A stretch of 64,000 bases of DNA, taken from NCBI RefSeq assembly GCF_014203365.1, contig NZ_JACHIS010000001.1:4278001-4342000 (forward strand), in the 5' to 3' direction. Both the position numbers and the translations under genes were made by a program. Origin of the DNA: Actinoalloteichus hymeniacidonis. GTDB lineage: Bacteria; Actinomycetota; Actinomycetes; Mycobacteriales; Pseudonocardiaceae. This document shows positions 18,183 through 26,948 of this stretch, piece after piece; position 1 is the first letter of the stretch; the number at the start of each line of letters is the position of its first letter. Under the pieces are notes generated by a model, which saw only the letters and a program-made list of their open reading frames with translations, was not told where the DNA came from and made no database searches.

Positions 18183-19481
18183 ATGTCGAGTTCGAGGCGG
18201 ACGATGCGCAGGGCACTGGCAGGACTGACCACCCGGGGGCGATGTCTACTGGCCGCCGGGATCGCTGCGGCGCTGTGCGCCATGGTCTTGAACGAACGCG
18301 ATCTCATGCGGGTCGCGTTGTTCACCATCCTGCTGCCGCTGGTGGCGGCGGGCTTCGCCAGCCGGTCCAGCGCAGGCGTCGCGGTGGAGCGAATGGTCGC
18401 CCCGACCCGCGTGCAGGTCGCGCACGGCGCCGAGGTGCGGCTACGGCTGTGGGGGCGCGGCAGGCTGCGGGCGGGGTCGCTGTTGTTGGAGGACGCGGTA
18501 CCCAACGCGGTCGGTGAGAGCCCTCGGTTCCTCACGCCGCGCCCGCATCACCGCAGGCCGCTGCTGCTCAGCTATCGGATCCGACCCGGCGTCCGGGGCT
18601 TGCATCGTGTCGGGCCGCTGTCGCTCAAGGTCACCGATGCCTTCGGCCTGGCCGAGTACGACAAGGAGACCGCAGGGACCTCCTCGCTGATAGTCGTTCC
18701 CCCGGTCTACCCATTGCGGGGACTGCCGGGCGGTTCGGGGCTCGGCTCGGGTGAGGACGGCTCGATCCGACTCCGCTCCGGACAGGGCGAGGACGACGCG
18801 ATCATTCGGCCCTATCGCCAGGGCGACGACCTGCGCAAGGTGCACTGGAAATCCACGGCGCGACGGGACGAGCTGATGGTCCGGGTCGAGGACCGCCCCT
18901 GGCGAGGCGGCACCACGGTCCTGCTGGACACCCGCAGCGCCGCGCATCGGGGCATCGGCCCGGCCGCGAGTCTGGAGTGGGCGATCTCGTTCACCGCCAG
19001 CATCTGCGTCCACCTGCACCGGTTCGGCCACGAGGTCCGGTTGTGCACCGACGATGGTCGAGTCCTCGCGGGCGGCACCGGCGACGGCGGCCACGACGAC
19101 ACCGTCGTGCTCGATGCGCTCGCGATGCTGCCCGCCTCCCACCGACGGGACCTGCACTGGATCTCGGATCCCGGCTTCGGACAGGAGACCTTCGCCGTGC
19201 TCGGCGCGGTCACGCCCGGCGCAGCCGAGGAACTGGCCCGGCACCGGCCGAGGGGCCTGCGCAGTGCGGCCGTCCTCCTGGACGTCCGGGCGTGGGCCGG
19301 TTCCGACCAGCCTGCCGCGCCCGACCCGGCCCCCGCTGCGGCGTTGCTCCGCGCGGCGGGATGGTCGGTGGCGATCGCACAACCGAATCAGGCGATGACC
19401 ACGATCTGGGCCGAACTGTGCCAGGCCGACGCGTGGCGGCCGGCGGCGGGTTACGCCGCAGACATCGGGAGGAACGCATGA
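18183..19481 (+). CDS. DUF58 membrane protein
   Basis: This is the middle gene of the MoxR-DUF58-transglutaminase operon. The 432-residue product has two N-terminal membrane segments (about residues 15-55) and then a cytoplasmic part with the DUF58 signature: RPYRQGDDLRKVHWKSTARRDE-type block (Arg-Pro-Tyr, Asp-Asp, and His-Trp-Lys-Ser-Thr-Ala visible) at about 200-230, followed by a von Willebrand A-like region. DUF58 proteins are thought to be partners of MoxR ATPases; no enzymatic role is established. The ATG at 18183 begins the conserved membrane region 47 bases after moxR, and the stop overlaps the transglutaminase start by ATGA. Confidence 0.88.
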   Translation: MSSSRRTMRRALAGLTTRGRCLLAAGIAAALCAMVLNERDLMRVALFTILLPLVAAGFASRSSAGVAVERMVAPTRVQVAHGAEVRLRLWGRGRLRAGSLLLEDAVPNAVGESPRFLTPRPHHRRPLLLSYRIRPGVRGLHRVGPLSLKVTDAFGLAEYDKETAGTSSLIVVPPVYPLRGLPGGSGLGSGEDGSIRLRSGQGEDDAIIRPYRQGDDLRKVHWKSTARRDELMVRVEDRPWRGGTTVLLDTRSAAHRGIGPAASLEWAISFTASICVHLHRFGHEVRLCTDDGRVLAGGTGDGGHDDTVVLDALAMLPASHRRDLHWISDPGFGQETFAVLGAVTPGAAEELARHRPRGLRSAAVLLDVRAWAGSDQPAAPDPAPAAALLRAAGWSVAIAQPNQAMTTIWAELCQADAWRPAAGYAADIGRNA

Positions 19482-21925
19482 GCGCGTCGTGGACCACATG
19501 GGAGCAGGACTCCACGACCGCGGTCGTCGCGGGCACCTCGGTGATCTGCGCGGCGACCGCGATCTCCGGAGTCGTCACACCGATGACGTGGTTGCTGTTC
19601 TGCATGGTCGCGGTCGTCGCCGTGGTGAGCACCGGCATCCTGCTGCGCACGCTGCGCGTCCCCACCCCGTTGGTCGCCACGCTCCAGCTCATCGTGTTGA
19701 TCTTCCTTATCACCGCCATCTTCAGCAGGCAGGGTTTCCTGGCGGTCATCCCGACGCCGGAATCGGTCGATGATCTGCTCGCGCTGCTGGTCCAGGCGGC
19801 CGCCGAGGTTCGAGTCGGAGTGTCGCCGATCGAGACGACGGCGGCCATCACAGCGGTCCTGGTGGCCACGATCGGCCTGATGGCCATCCTGGTCGACCTG
19901 CTCACCGTGTCGGTGCGAGCACCTGCGGCCGCAGGGCTGGTCCTGCTCACCGTGTTCGCGGTGCCCGCATCGCTGGCCTCCGACATGCTTCCCTGGTGGA
20001 CCTTCGTCCTCGGCGTCGTGGGCTTCTCGATGCTGCTCGCGGTGAACGGCAGGCTCCGGGCTCTGGGCTGGCGGCGAGCGGGCGGTGCGGGCTCCTCCGG
20101 TGCGATCGCCCCCGGCAAGTCCGCCGCCGTCGGGATCACCGCTCTGGTCGCGGTGCTGGCGCTGGGCGTCGGATCGACCCTGACCTTCATCGGCACCGAT
20201 GGGCGGATCCCCGGCGCCCGGGACGGAACGCAGAGCGTCGGCTTCCAACCGTTCACCTCGTTGCGCGGGCAGCTCAACCAGCGCGATGTGGAGCTGTTCC
20301 GGGTACGCGGCCTGGAGAATCCAGCTTATCTGCGCTTGTTCACGCTCGATCAGTACGTAGCAGGCGAGGGTTGGGAGATGGGTCCGTTGCAGGACGGCGG
20401 ACCCGCAGGCGGGCAGCTGCCGCTGCCCGTGGGCACGCCTGCTCCGACGGAGACGACCAGCATCGAGATCGAGCCGACCAACTTCGAGGACCCGTGGCTA
20501 CCGGTCTACGGGCTGCCGACCGCGTTGACCGACGTCGACGAGACCTGGCGTTACGACGAGCGCACCGGGGTGGTGTTCGGAGACCGTCAGGTCGCCGAGC
20601 CCTACACGGTGGAGACCTCGCTGCACGTCCCCTCGTTCGCGGACCTGCAGGCGGCGCCCGAGCCGGTCAGCGTCGACGAGCGATACCTGGTGACCGAGGG
20701 CATCCCCGACGAGGTCGTCGCGCTGGCGGAGGAGATCACGGCGGGCGCGCCGACCGCGGCAGACCGGGCCAAGGCACTCAACGACTACTTCACCGACCCC
20801 GAGAACGGTTTCACCTACAGCCTGGAGACCGAACAGGGCAGCCACTCCGACGCGCTGAGCGACTTCCTCCTCGACTCCAGAACCGGCTACTGCGAACAGT
20901 TCTCCTCGGCGCTGGCAGCGCTGCTGCGGACCGTGGGCATCCCCTCCCGGGTCGCGCTCGGTTTCACCGGCGGGTACAACGCGGGCGACTACCGGGTCAT
21001 CGGGACCAGGGAGGCGCACGCCTGGGTCGAGGGCTACTTCGAGGGCGTCGGGTGGGTGACCTTCGAACCGACCCCCTCGGACGGCCGGATGATCACGCCC
21101 GAGTACCTCGACGAGGACCTACCGGACGCGCCCGAGGACATCGAGCAGACCGAGGAGGACGTCGCCCCCACCGACGAACCGGAGACCACCACCGAATCCC
21201 CCGAGGAGACGACCACCGAGGACCTCGCGGTGGGCGGTGGCACCGATTCGCCGGGCAGGGGTGCCCCTCCGATGCCGCTCTGGGTGTTGACCGCGCTCGC
21301 GCTGGTGACCGCCGCCGTCGCGGCCCTGCTCATGCTGCGCGGTTCGGCCGGGCGCGGGCGGGCACCGACCGGCCCCGGGTCGGCGGCCGAGAACGGGATG
21401 CCGTTGCTGCGCGCGGTGCTGTTGTTCACCTCGATGGCCGTGGTGCTGCCGTGGCTGTGGTGGTTGTTGAGCCCGGTCGCCGCTGCGGGCTGGTGGTGGG
21501 CACCGCTCGTGCCGTTGGCTGCGGCGGCGGCCCTGTTCGGGCCGTCGATACTCCGGTCGAGTCAGCGCGCCGCGCGGCTGCGGCTCATCGCGGCCGCAGG
21601 TCCGGGTGCGGCGAGTGCCGCTTGGCGCGAGCTGATCGCCGAGGCAGGCGATCGCGGCGTCGACATCGGCAGTACCGAGACGGTGCGGATGGCTGCGAGC
21701 AGGCTGACCACCCGGTTCGCGCTGGACCCCCGGGGAGCTCAGGCGCTAGACGCACTGGTGGCGGCGGTGGAACGGGACTGGTACGGCCGAGCCGGACAAG
21801 CCGACGTCGGGCTGATCGAGGCGGTGCACACGCTCACCCGGTGCCTGCGGCAGACCGCCCCGATGTCCTGGACGGCCCGGTTGCTCCCGCGTTCGGTGCT
21901 ACGGCCCGCGTCGGCCCGGGCGTGA
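19478..21925 (+). CDS. Membrane transglutaminase-like protein (TgpA type)
   Basis: The 815-residue protein has about six membrane segments in residues 15-235, an extracytoplasmic transglutaminase-like domain, one or more further membrane segments after residue 590, and a cytoplasmic DUF4129-like C-terminus. The catalytic Cys472 lies in GYCEQFSSAL and His514 in REAHAWVEGYF; the third residue is probably in FEPTPSDG, where a family Asp is replaced or shifted. A Thr/Glu/Pro-rich linker at about 560-585 separates the catalytic domain from the membrane. Substrates in this family are unknown, but a cell wall or surface protein is likely from location. The ATG follows CGGGAGG and overlaps the DUF58 stop. 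Confidence 0.88.
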   Translation: MSASWTTWEQDSTTAVVAGTSVICAATAISGVVTPMTWLLFCMVAVVAVVSTGILLRTLRVPTPLVATLQLIVLIFLITAIFSRQGFLAVIPTPESVDDLLALLVQAAAEVRVGVSPIETTAAITAVLVATIGLMAILVDLLTVSVRAPAAAGLVLLTVFAVPASLASDMLPWWTFVLGVVGFSMLLAVNGRLRALGWRRAGGAGSSGAIAPGKSAAVGITALVAVLALGVGSTLTFIGTDGRIPGARDGTQSVGFQPFTSLRGQLNQRDVELFRVRGLENPAYLRLFTLDQYVAGEGWEMGPLQDGGPAGGQLPLPVGTPAPTETTSIEIEPTNFEDPWLPVYGLPTALTDVDETWRYDERTGVVFGDRQVAEPYTVETSLHVPSFADLQAAPEPVSVDERYLVTEGIPDEVVALAEEITAGAPTAADRAKALNDYFTDPENGFTYSLETEQGSHSDALSDFLLDSRTGYCEQFSSALAALLRTVGIPSRVALGFTGGYNAGDYRVIGTREAHAWVEGYFEGVGWVTFEPTPSDGRMITPEYLDEDLPDAPEDIEQTEEDVAPTDEPETTTESPEETTTEDLAVGGGTDSPGRGAPPMPLWVLTALALVTAAVAALLMLRGSAGRGRAPTGPGSAAENGMPLLRAVLLFTSMAVVLPWLWWLLSPVAAAGWWWAPLVPLAAAAALFGPSILRSSQRAARLRLIAAAGPGAASAAWRELIAEAGDRGVDIGSTETVRMAASRLTTRFALDPRGAQALDALVAAVERDWYGRAGQADVGLIEAVHTLTRCLRQTAPMSWTARLLPRSVLRPASARA

Positions 21926-22066
21926 TCTACCCGAATCGATGGGGACGTCGGGACCGTTCCGTCGTCCTGGAGTGAGTGTTCGATCAGGGGGTGTGGGGCG
22001 GTTACCCGTCCCACGCGGTACGACGGTCCGCGACCGCTGTCCGATCGGACGACCGGTCGAGACCGC

Positions 22067-22111
22067 CGTTCCGATCACCGTTGCTCACCGGGAGAAACGG
22101 TGATCGGAACG
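22067..22111. terminator. Bidirectional hairpin between convergent genes
   Basis: CGTTCCGATCACCGTT (22067-22082) is repeated as its exact reverse complement at 22096-22111, giving a 16-bp stem with a 13-base loop. It lies between the transglutaminase gene (ends 21925) and the DUF3040 gene (its stop codon at 22113 abuts the stem), so it can serve both. Confidence 0.7.
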
Positions 22112-22112
22112 A

Positions 22113-22523
22113 TCAGCGATCACCGTCCATACGACGCCGAAAGCGCTCCTCCATACGTTGCGAGAAGGAACTCCTCGGGCGACGCGGCGGTGCCGCACTC
22201 CCTTCTGCTGGCTCGTCCTGTTGCTCTTCGCCCTCCGCAGGTGTGGAGCGGAGCGCGACCAGCATCAGGGCGACACCACCGAACATGAGCAGGAAGCCGA
22301 GGACGCTGATGACCGGGATGTCTGCCAGTCGAACCGGCAGGACCACCCCCAGCACCAGCATGACGAGACCCACCACCAGCAATGCAATGCCCTGCAGGCG
22401 ACGCCGCCTGGCGGGCTTGCGCAGCCGTGCTCCGCGCACGCTGGAAGCGAACTTCGGGTCCTCGGCATAGAGCGCGCGCTCGATCTGATCGAGCAGTCGC
22501 TGCTCGTGCTCGGAGAGTGGCAT
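22113..22523 (-). CDS. DUF3040 membrane protein
   Basis: A 136-residue protein that opens with the DUF3040 signature MPLSEHEQRLLDQIERAL and ALYAEDPKFASS, followed by a basic stretch, two membrane segments (about 44-63 and 71-91) and a polar, charged C-terminus. DUF3040 proteins are widespread small membrane proteins in actinobacteria with no known function. The start at 22523 has GGAGGAGG about six bases upstream; the longer open frame has none. It stands alone, convergent with the transglutaminase operon. Confidence 0.9.
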   Translation of the reverse strand: MPLSEHEQRLLDQIERALYAEDPKFASSVRGARLRKPARRRRLQGIALLVVGLVMLVLGVVLPVRLADIPVISVLGFLLMFGGVALMLVALRSTPAEGEEQQDEPAEGSAAPPRRPRSSFSQRMEERFRRRMDGDR

Positions 22524-22700
22524 TGCTCCTCCTCCGGCACTGGGGTCGCGGGCACCGGATGGTCTCGTGGCCTTAGACCCCGGCGGACACCTCGCGTGGG
22601 GTGTCATCACTAAGGATACGAGGCACGGGACGCCTCGACTACCCGGTCCGGGCACCGGACCGTTTCCAAATGCCACGAACTCCACTCGGATCGAGCAGGA

Positions 22701-22720
22701 ATCGAGGACACACCCTCGAT
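22701..22720 (-). terminator. Small hairpin downstream of methyltransferase gene
   Basis: ATCGAGG and CCTCGAT pair over a 6-base loop, 40 bases past the methyltransferase stop on the minus strand. It is a modest stem without a U-run, so terminator function is only possible. Confidence 0.35.
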
Positions 22721-22759
22721 GAACAGCGGTTTCGTCCGATCGGAGCAAGACGGGGCAAA

Positions 22760-23518
22760 TCAGAGGTTTGGGCCCACATTCCGTCTACCCACGGCATGCA
22801 GCCTGCTGGCGGTGGCCAACAGCGCGGGATGCCCGACGGCGGCCGCCTCCAACTCGGCGGCCGTGTCGGCGTTACCCGTCCCGGTCGTCGAGGCGGAACC
22901 GGGAATGAGGTCGGAGAGCACCCCGTCGCCCTGCAGGGTCTCGACGACGAGACCCGCCGCCGACAGCAGCCCCGCCAGCCCCGGCCCGTCGAAACGACGA
23001 AGCAACCGATCCCGGCCGGGTCCGCCGTCCTGCGAGCCCAATCGACCCGCCGGATCGGTGAGCAGCTCGCGCGCCTCGTCCAACCTGCCCGCGAGCGTGC
23101 GGTGGATCACCGCCGCGTAGCGGTTGGACACCAGGATGGAGACCGCGCCGCCCGGCACCAGCACCTCGGCCAGCGAACACAGCGCCACGGCGGGGTCCTC
23201 GACGAACTCCAGCACGTCGTGCCCGAGTACGAGATCGACCTCGCCCGCGGGCACCAGGTCGGCGAGTGTCTCGATGTCGCCCTGCACACCACGCACGCGA
23301 TCGGCGACCCCGGCATCGGCGGCGCGGCGGCGCAGGGTCGCCAAGGCGTCCGGGCTGGAGTCGACGACGGTGACGGCACAACCCGAGGCAGCCAGCGGCA
23401 CCGCCCACACACCGGTGCCACCGCCGACGTCGAGTACACGGGGAACGCGGTCCGCACTCCGAGCTCGCGCGGCGGCGAGCTCGGCGATCAGCGCGCGGTG
23501 GACGGCCTCTGAACGCAT
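22760..23518 (-). CDS. Class I SAM-dependent methyltransferase
   Basis: A 252-residue Rossmann-type methyltransferase. Motif I is VLDVGGGTGVWAVPLA, motif II ends in VTVVDSSPDAL, and motif IV is LVLGHDVLEFVEDP. It is of the UbiE/small-molecule type; the substrate cannot be read from the sequence. The ATG at 23518 (MRSEAVHRALIAEL) starts shortly before the conserved fold. It is divergent from the ParA gene, 131 bases apart, and that shared region presumably holds both promoters. Whether it works with ParA is unknown. Confidence 0.85.
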   Translation of the reverse strand: MRSEAVHRALIAELAAARARSADRVPRVLDVGGGTGVWAVPLAASGCAVTVVDSSPDALATLRRRAADAGVADRVRGVQGDIETLADLVPAGEVDLVLGHDVLEFVEDPAVALCSLAEVLVPGGAVSILVSNRYAAVIHRTLAGRLDEARELLTDPAGRLGSQDGGPGRDRLLRRFDGPGLAGLLSAAGLVVETLQGDGVLSDLIPGSASTTGTGNADTAAELEAAAVGHPALLATASRLHAVGRRNVGPNL

Positions 23519-23649
23519 GCCGCAAAGCGTAACGGCCCTGCATGCGCGCCTTAGCCCAACCGGCTCCGACCCGAGGGTTGCGGTCCCGTTACACAAGACC
23601 ACCCCTTGCACTGCATACGTGGCAGGCTGCTGCCCGTAGGCTGCACCCC

Positions 23650-24480
23650 GTGCATACCGTGGCAGTCCTGAGCCTGAAAGGTGGTGTGGGCAAGACGACC
23701 GTCGCGCTAGGACTGGCTTCGGCAGCCATGCGACGCGGCTTGCGCACCCTGGTCGTCGATCTCGACCCGCAGTGCAATGCGACGTCGGCCTTGGAACCCG
23801 GCGAATCGGAGACCGATCTCGCCGATGTCCTCGCCGACCCGAGTCCATCGGTCGTGGGCTCCGCGATCGTGCCCAGCGGCTGGGGCGAGGACGTCCACGT
23901 GTTGGTGGGTGCCGAGGATGCGGAGTTGCACAACGTCCCGGATCCCAATCTGAACCGGCTTTCCACCCTGTCGAGGGTGCTCGGGTCGGTCAACGATCTC
24001 GAGATCGCCCAGGAACGCCCTTTCCAACTCGTGTTACTGGACTGCCCGCCGTCGTTGGGCAGGCTCACCAGGTCCGCGTTGGTCGCCGCGCATCGCGCCC
24101 TGCTGGTCGCCGAGCCGACGATGTTCGCGGTCTCCGGTGTCCAACGGGCGTTCGAGGCGGTCCAGAACGAACGCGACGAGCACAACCCCGATCTCCAACC
24201 GCTGGGTGTCGTCGTCAACCGAGTCCGCCCTCGCTCGCATGAGCACCAGTTCCGGATCAACGAGCTGCGGGAGATCTTCGGGCCGCTGGTGATGCCGGTC
24301 GTGATGCCCGACCGGCTCGCCGTGCAGCAGGCCCAGGGCGCGTGCATGCCGATCCACCAGTGGGGCACTCCAGGCGCCCGCGAGGTGTCCCTGGCGTTCA
24401 ACCTGCTGTTGGCGCGGGTGTTGAGATCCGGGCGGGCTCGCCGCAGCAGGCAGCGCTCCGAGGAAGCAGACGACGACTAG
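23650..24480 (+). CDS. Orphan ParA/Soj-family ATPase
   Basis: A 276-residue ParA-type ATPase with the deviant Walker A KGGVGKTTVALGLA (signature and catalytic Lys present), Walker A' VVDLDPQCNATSAL, and Walker B LLDCPPSLGRLTRSAL. Such proteins position chromosomes, plasmids or large complexes. No parB gene or parS-like sequence is adjacent, and this is not the usual parAB location near the origin, so it is an orphan whose cargo is unknown. The GTG at 23650 gives the canonical short N-terminus before the P-loop. The C-terminus is basic, then acidic (ending EEADDD). Confidence 0.88.
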   Translation: MHTVAVLSLKGGVGKTTVALGLASAAMRRGLRTLVVDLDPQCNATSALEPGESETDLADVLADPSPSVVGSAIVPSGWGEDVHVLVGAEDAELHNVPDPNLNRLSTLSRVLGSVNDLEIAQERPFQLVLLDCPPSLGRLTRSALVAAHRALLVAEPTMFAVSGVQRAFEAVQNERDEHNPDLQPLGVVVNRVRPRSHEHQFRINELREIFGPLVMPVVMPDRLAVQQAQGACMPIHQWGTPGAREVSLAFNLLLARVLRSGRARRSRQRSEEADDD

Positions 24481-24533
24481 ACCGCGTCACCCGCCCGCGC
24501 CCCCTGCGAGAGGCACCGCAGGCGGGCGGCGGG

Positions 24534-25814
24534 TCAGGCCCCGCCGGACCTGCGGTGTCGGGAGAGTCTGGTGAGAATCGGATGCAGCACGACCGCCAGT
24601 AGCGAACCCCAGACGATCCCGCCGAGTTCGACACCCGCCACCGAGAAGGTCAGGTCGCCGATCCCCGCCATCAGCGCGGCGGCGGCGACCAGGAGGTTCA
24701 CCGGGTCGGAGAGGTCGATGCGCGCCTCCAGCCAGATGCGCACCCCGATCAGCGCGATCAGACCGAACAGCACCATGGTGGCGCCGCCGAGCACGCCCAC
24801 CGGCATCGTCAGCATCAGCGCACCGAACTTCGGGGACAGCGATAACAGCATCGCGATCAACGCAGCGATCAGGTAGGCCGCGGTCGAATAGACCTTGGTG
24901 GCCGCCATGACGCCGATGTTCTCGGCGTAGGTGGTGGTCGCCGAGCCGCCGCCCGCGCCCGCCAACGCGGTGGCCAGTCCATTGCCGATCAGCGCGTCGC
25001 CGACGCTGCCGTCCAGATCGCGGCGGGTGACGGCGGCGACCGCTTTGACATGGCCGACGGTCTCGGCGACGACGACCAGGATCACCGGTAGGACGATCAG
25101 CGTCACGGACGGCGACACCACGGGAGCGGTGAACTCCGGGACACCGATCCACGGGGCCGCGGCGAGATCGGCGAGGGCATCGTCGTCCAAGCCGTGGATG
25201 GCCAGGGCCAGCACCCAGCCCGCCAGCACACCCAACAGGACCGACAACCGGGCGGGCATCCCCCTACCGAGGATCGCGATGCCGATGATGCAGAGCAGGG
25301 TGATCAGCGCGATGCCCGGCTGCTCCGCGACGTCCTGCGCCGCCATCGGGGCCAGGGTGAAGCCGATCAGCATGACCACGGCACCGGTCACCACCGGAGG
25401 CATCAGGGAGTCCAGCAGCCGGGCGCCCAACGCCTTCACCGCGATGCCCACCGCGACCAACAACAGGCCCGCCACCAGCACACCGCCGAGGAGTAATGCG
25501 GGGCTCGCGCCGTCCAGCTGCGCGGCACTCAGCGGCGCGACGAACGCGAAGGACGAGCCGAGATAGCTGGGCACCCGGTTACGCGTGACCAATAAGAACA
25601 GCAGCGTGCCGAGGCCGGAGAAGAGCAGCGTGGTGGTGACGGGAAACCCCGTCTGCAACGGCACCAACACCGTCGCGCCGAACATCGCGAAAACGTGTTG
25701 TAAACCGAAACCGATCGTCATCGGCCAGCTCAGTCGCTCATCGGCAGCGACAGCGCCACCGTCTCGGACCGAGCGACCGCCATCTCGGACAGCCCACAGC
25801 GCCAAATACCTCAC
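24534..25814 (-). CDS. uraA: Uracil permease (NCS2 family)
   Basis: A proton-linked uracil importer of the NCS2 family. The 426-residue protein has about 12-14 hydrophobic segments. The substrate signature TTTYAENIGVMAATKVYS matches the UraA block TTTYGENIGVM, including the conserved Glu. A second conserved Glu falls in VVAETVGHVKA. The N-terminal QHVFAMFGATVLVPL segment is also typical. A GTG starts the protein. It converges with the ParA gene, with 53 bases between them. Uracil specificity is inferred from the signature; xanthine transport is less likely. Confidence 0.9.
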   Translation of the reverse strand: MRYLALWAVRDGGRSVRDGGAVAADERLSWPMTIGFGLQHVFAMFGATVLVPLQTGFPVTTTLLFSGLGTLLFLLVTRNRVPSYLGSSFAFVAPLSAAQLDGASPALLLGGVLVAGLLLVAVGIAVKALGARLLDSLMPPVVTGAVVMLIGFTLAPMAAQDVAEQPGIALITLLCIIGIAILGRGMPARLSVLLGVLAGWVLALAIHGLDDDALADLAAAPWIGVPEFTAPVVSPSVTLIVLPVILVVVAETVGHVKAVAAVTRRDLDGSVGDALIGNGLATALAGAGGGSATTTYAENIGVMAATKVYSTAAYLIAALIAMLLSLSPKFGALMLTMPVGVLGGATMVLFGLIALIGVRIWLEARIDLSDPVNLLVAAAALMAGIGDLTFSVAGVELGGIVWGSLLAVVLHPILTRLSRHRRSGGA

Positions 25815-26060
25815 CCCCGACAGGTGCTGTAGTGACGAATCCTGCCACGGGTTGTAGCCAATCTTGACTGATAACTATCCGATATCACTCGTATGTACGA
25901 AGAAAAGTCTTCGCACCACGGCCAACAGTCAGTCAATGATCACAGAAAGTAAGATAAATGCGAGTTCGCCGCTTCGGAACTAGTCCATACAGGCGATGCA
26001 AGGCCGAGATAAGCACGGCGGGCGGGGCGTCTACTACCCGATGCGTCGAGAACGGCGGGG
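25815..26060. other. AT-rich intergenic region upstream of uraA
   Basis: Positions from about 25855 to 25985 are clearly lower in GC than the rest of the window and carry short repeats, including an inverted pair CGAAGA/TCTTCG. No coding frame with homology is present. It probably contains the uraA promoter, but I cannot pick -35 and -10 elements with confidence. The remainder, to the hairpin at 26061, is GC-rich and featureless. Confidence 0.5.
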
Positions 26061-26089
26061 TCGATCAAGGGAGAGATCCCCTCGATCGA
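26061..26089 (-). terminator. Imperfect hairpin downstream of pspM
   Basis: TCGATC (26061-26066) pairs with GATCGA (26084-26089) and GGGA (26069-26072) with TCCC (26077-26080), with one mismatch and one bulge between. It lies 54 bases past the pspM stop and may end the psp transcript. Confidence 0.4.
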
Positions 26090-26142
26090 CATCCGCCCAC
26101 CCCGTGATACCCCGAACCCAGTGCCTGTGGCGGAGCGACGAC

Positions 26143-26934
26143 TCAGCGTTCGACCCCTCGGGACAGCTCGCGCAACGCCGAGGCCAGACCGGCCAACCGG
26201 TCGGATGCGTCGGTCAGAGCGGTCTGCGGTTCGGCGCTGGCCGATGCGGCCACCGCCCGACCCGCCTCGGCAACCAGACGTCCGTAGCCGTCCACGCTCT
26301 CGTCCAGTTGGCGCTCCAAGCGCCGGATCTCCGAGGAGAGCGACGCACGCTCGGTGGCCGGTGCTGCCTGCGCAGCTCGTTCCACCGCCTGTAACCGGTC
26401 GGCGCCGTCCCGCACCGCCGAAGCGGCATCCACGGCCGTCAGCCGGGTCTGCACCACGACGTCCAACGGCACGGAAGCCGCCCCCTTCGTCGGCTCGCCG
26501 AGCCGATCCAGCAGCTCACCGAGGCTGGACTCCGCCGCGATAAGGCGCTGCATCGGAGCGCGGGCCGCCGAGGACACCGGAGGCAGCTCCGGTGGTGGCA
26601 CGCTCGCGGCAGGCAGCGGGGTGCGGTACAGCTTCTGCACCCGGATCCCCGAGGAGACGGCCGACACCGACGACACGACCGCGATACCGCCGAGTGCGAT
26701 CTCGGGGAACTCGATCTCCGGACCGTCTGCGACGAAGAACGCGGCCGTACCCGCGATGGCGGCCAGCCCGATACGCAGCTTCAGTCCCCGCTTCGCGCGC
26801 TTGCGCTTGCGCTCCGCTTTGGCCCGCGGATCGCGCCACGTGGAGACACCCCGACTCACCTCGCCGGCCAGTTCGCTGCCGAACTTGCCGATCGAGGCCG
26901 CGTGTTTAGCCCAATCGGGCTTGTCGCCGGCCAT
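26143..26934 (-). CDS. pspM: Phage-shock membrane protein PspM
   Basis: In mycobacteria PspM is the membrane partner that recruits PspA to the envelope. This 263-residue protein begins MAGDKPDWAKHAASIGKFG, typical for the family, has a basic segment (KAERKRKRAKRGLKLR) and two membrane segments at about 52-70 and 78-98, followed by a long helical, Ala-rich cytoplasmic part that is probably coiled coil. It follows pspA by 14 bases on the same strand, as Rv2743c follows Rv2744c in M. tuberculosis. Assignment rests on the N-terminal match, topology and synteny. Confidence 0.85.
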   Translation of the reverse strand: MAGDKPDWAKHAASIGKFGSELAGEVSRGVSTWRDPRAKAERKRKRAKRGLKLRIGLAAIAGTAAFFVADGPEIEFPEIALGGIAVVSSVSAVSSGIRVQKLYRTPLPAASVPPPELPPVSSAARAPMQRLIAAESSLGELLDRLGEPTKGAASVPLDVVVQTRLTAVDAASAVRDGADRLQAVERAAQAAPATERASLSSEIRRLERQLDESVDGYGRLVAEAGRAVAASASAEPQTALTDASDRLAGLASALRELSRGVER

Positions 26935-26948
26935 CAGTGATCAGACGC

